Assembly: GCA_947378615.1 (NCBI GenBank)
Contig: CANCKV010000126.1
Location: forward strand, 1 to 7,991
Source of the DNA: Chitinophagaceae bacterium
GTDB lineage: Bacteria; Bacteroidota; Bacteroidia; Chitinophagales; Chitinophagaceae
DNA length: 7,991 nucleotides
Direction of reading: 5' to 3'
A program made the position numbers and the translations under genes. Under the pieces are notes generated by a model, which saw only the letters and a program-made list of their open reading frames with translations, did no database searches and was not told where the DNA came from. Below, in pieces: positions 7,645-7,991 of the stretch (the stretch's first letter is position 1; every line of letters starts with the position of its first letter).

Positions 7645-7991
7645 ACTTTAAAAGGGTTAAAACACAAATATATTATTTGTAACAATGTAGAGATGAAAAA
7701 AATATTTTTTTTTCAATTATCCTGAAATTTTCTACAAGAAACTTTATAAAAAGAGGTGAACTAGTTAAAAACTTACGTTTCTTTATTAAAACGTTTTTGG
7801 TCATTGTGAAAAATACTTTGAGTTGGAACTATTATTTTGAATGAAATCCAATTTAGAAAAATACTCACGGGATTTACTTCATTTCATTTATCGTGTCAAA
7901 AAATATTTTATCTCTCTAGGATTTATCGATTCAAAACCTTGAATCATGAATTATTCAAAGCTTTTAGATTTTTAAAAACGCCAATTTTCAT
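7645..7991. other. Noncoding region upstream of the DUF3857 operon
   Basis: These 347 bp hold no convincing gene. Features seen are the promoter-like box at 7665-7672, an A7-TA-T9 tract at 7696-7713 (its central 16 bp is a perfect palindrome), the palindrome AAAACGTTTT at 7788-7797 with a partner ACGTTT at 7775-7780, and a hairpin GATTCAA-AACC-TTGAATC at 7928-7945. On the minus strand a frame is open from the right edge to TGA at 7944-7946, translating to 15 residues that include an ATG at the very edge. It could be the tail of a gene outside the window, but nothing in it is recognisable. Confidence 0.5.
7665..7672 (-). promoter_or_regulatory. Likely -7 box of the DUF3857 operon promoter
   Basis: Read on the minus strand this is TATATTTG, an exact match to the Bacteroidota -7 consensus TAnnTTTG. 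It lies 20 nt before the ATG of the 678-residue gene, which would give a leader of about 15 nt. The expected -33 TTTG is absent at the right spacing; an A/T tract (7696-7713) lies there instead. It is the only exact match I found upstream of this gene. Confidence 0.45.

Noticed and set aside
7841..7942. Plus-strand 33-residue frame starting MKSNLEKYSRDLLHF
   Set aside because: Too short, has a stop codon directly before its ATG, no promoter seen, and no family recognised.
1..7991. CRISPR array, tRNA/rRNA, insertion sequence, phage or defence genes
   Set aside because: I found no regularly spaced repeats, transposase or integrase motifs, cloverleaf-like segments or target duplications by reading both strands.

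Overview
This 8-kb window is AT-rich and looks like the chromosome of a Bacteroidota bacterium, plausibly near the Chitinophagaceae/Sphingobacteriales. The evidence is indirect. Three of the four complete proteins start with a signal peptide whose predicted cut lies just before a Gln (AQ or SQ), and the fourth has a similar site (CQ). Leaders are A-rich with no Shine-Dalgarno sequence. One promoter-like TAnnTTTG box is present. The protein families (DUF3857/transglutaminase proteins, a porin-like barrel, a TPR protein with a C-terminal membrane module) are also typical of the phylum. The genus cannot be read from this.

Layout from left to right. (1) At 2-250 (+) is the C-terminal end of a flavin reductase family protein; its start lies outside the window. 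(2) At 251-395 is a convergent intergenic gap with a 9-bp inverted repeat and a weak terminator-like hairpin. (3) At 396-1799 (-) is a TPR protein with a signal peptide, a coiled coil and a three-helix membrane C-terminus. (4) At 1800-1906 is a spacer holding a large two-part inverted repeat. (5) At 1907-3136 (-) is an outer-membrane beta-barrel of the porin type. (6) At 3137-3700 is a 564-bp, very AT-rich intergenic stretch with a perfect 12-bp-arm inverted repeat and one doubtful 47-residue ORF. (7) At 3701-5599 and 5608-7644 (-) are two large exported DUF3857/transglutaminase-like proteins, 8 nt apart and almost certainly one operon. (8) At 7645-7991 is a noncoding upstream region with a promoter-like box and an A/T-tract palindrome.

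The four complete genes are all on the minus strand and all encode envelope or exported proteins, but nothing ties the TPR and porin genes to the DUF3857 pair. The most informative point is inside the pair. The downstream protein (632 aa) keeps a Cys-His-Glu transglutaminase/protease-type triad. The upstream one (678 aa) has Val and Tyr where Cys and His should be and retains only the acidic residue. So the operon seems to encode one likely enzyme and one pseudoenzyme of the same architecture. I see no CRISPR array, tRNA, rRNA, insertion sequence or defence system. Apart from the pair this is an ordinary housekeeping/envelope region.
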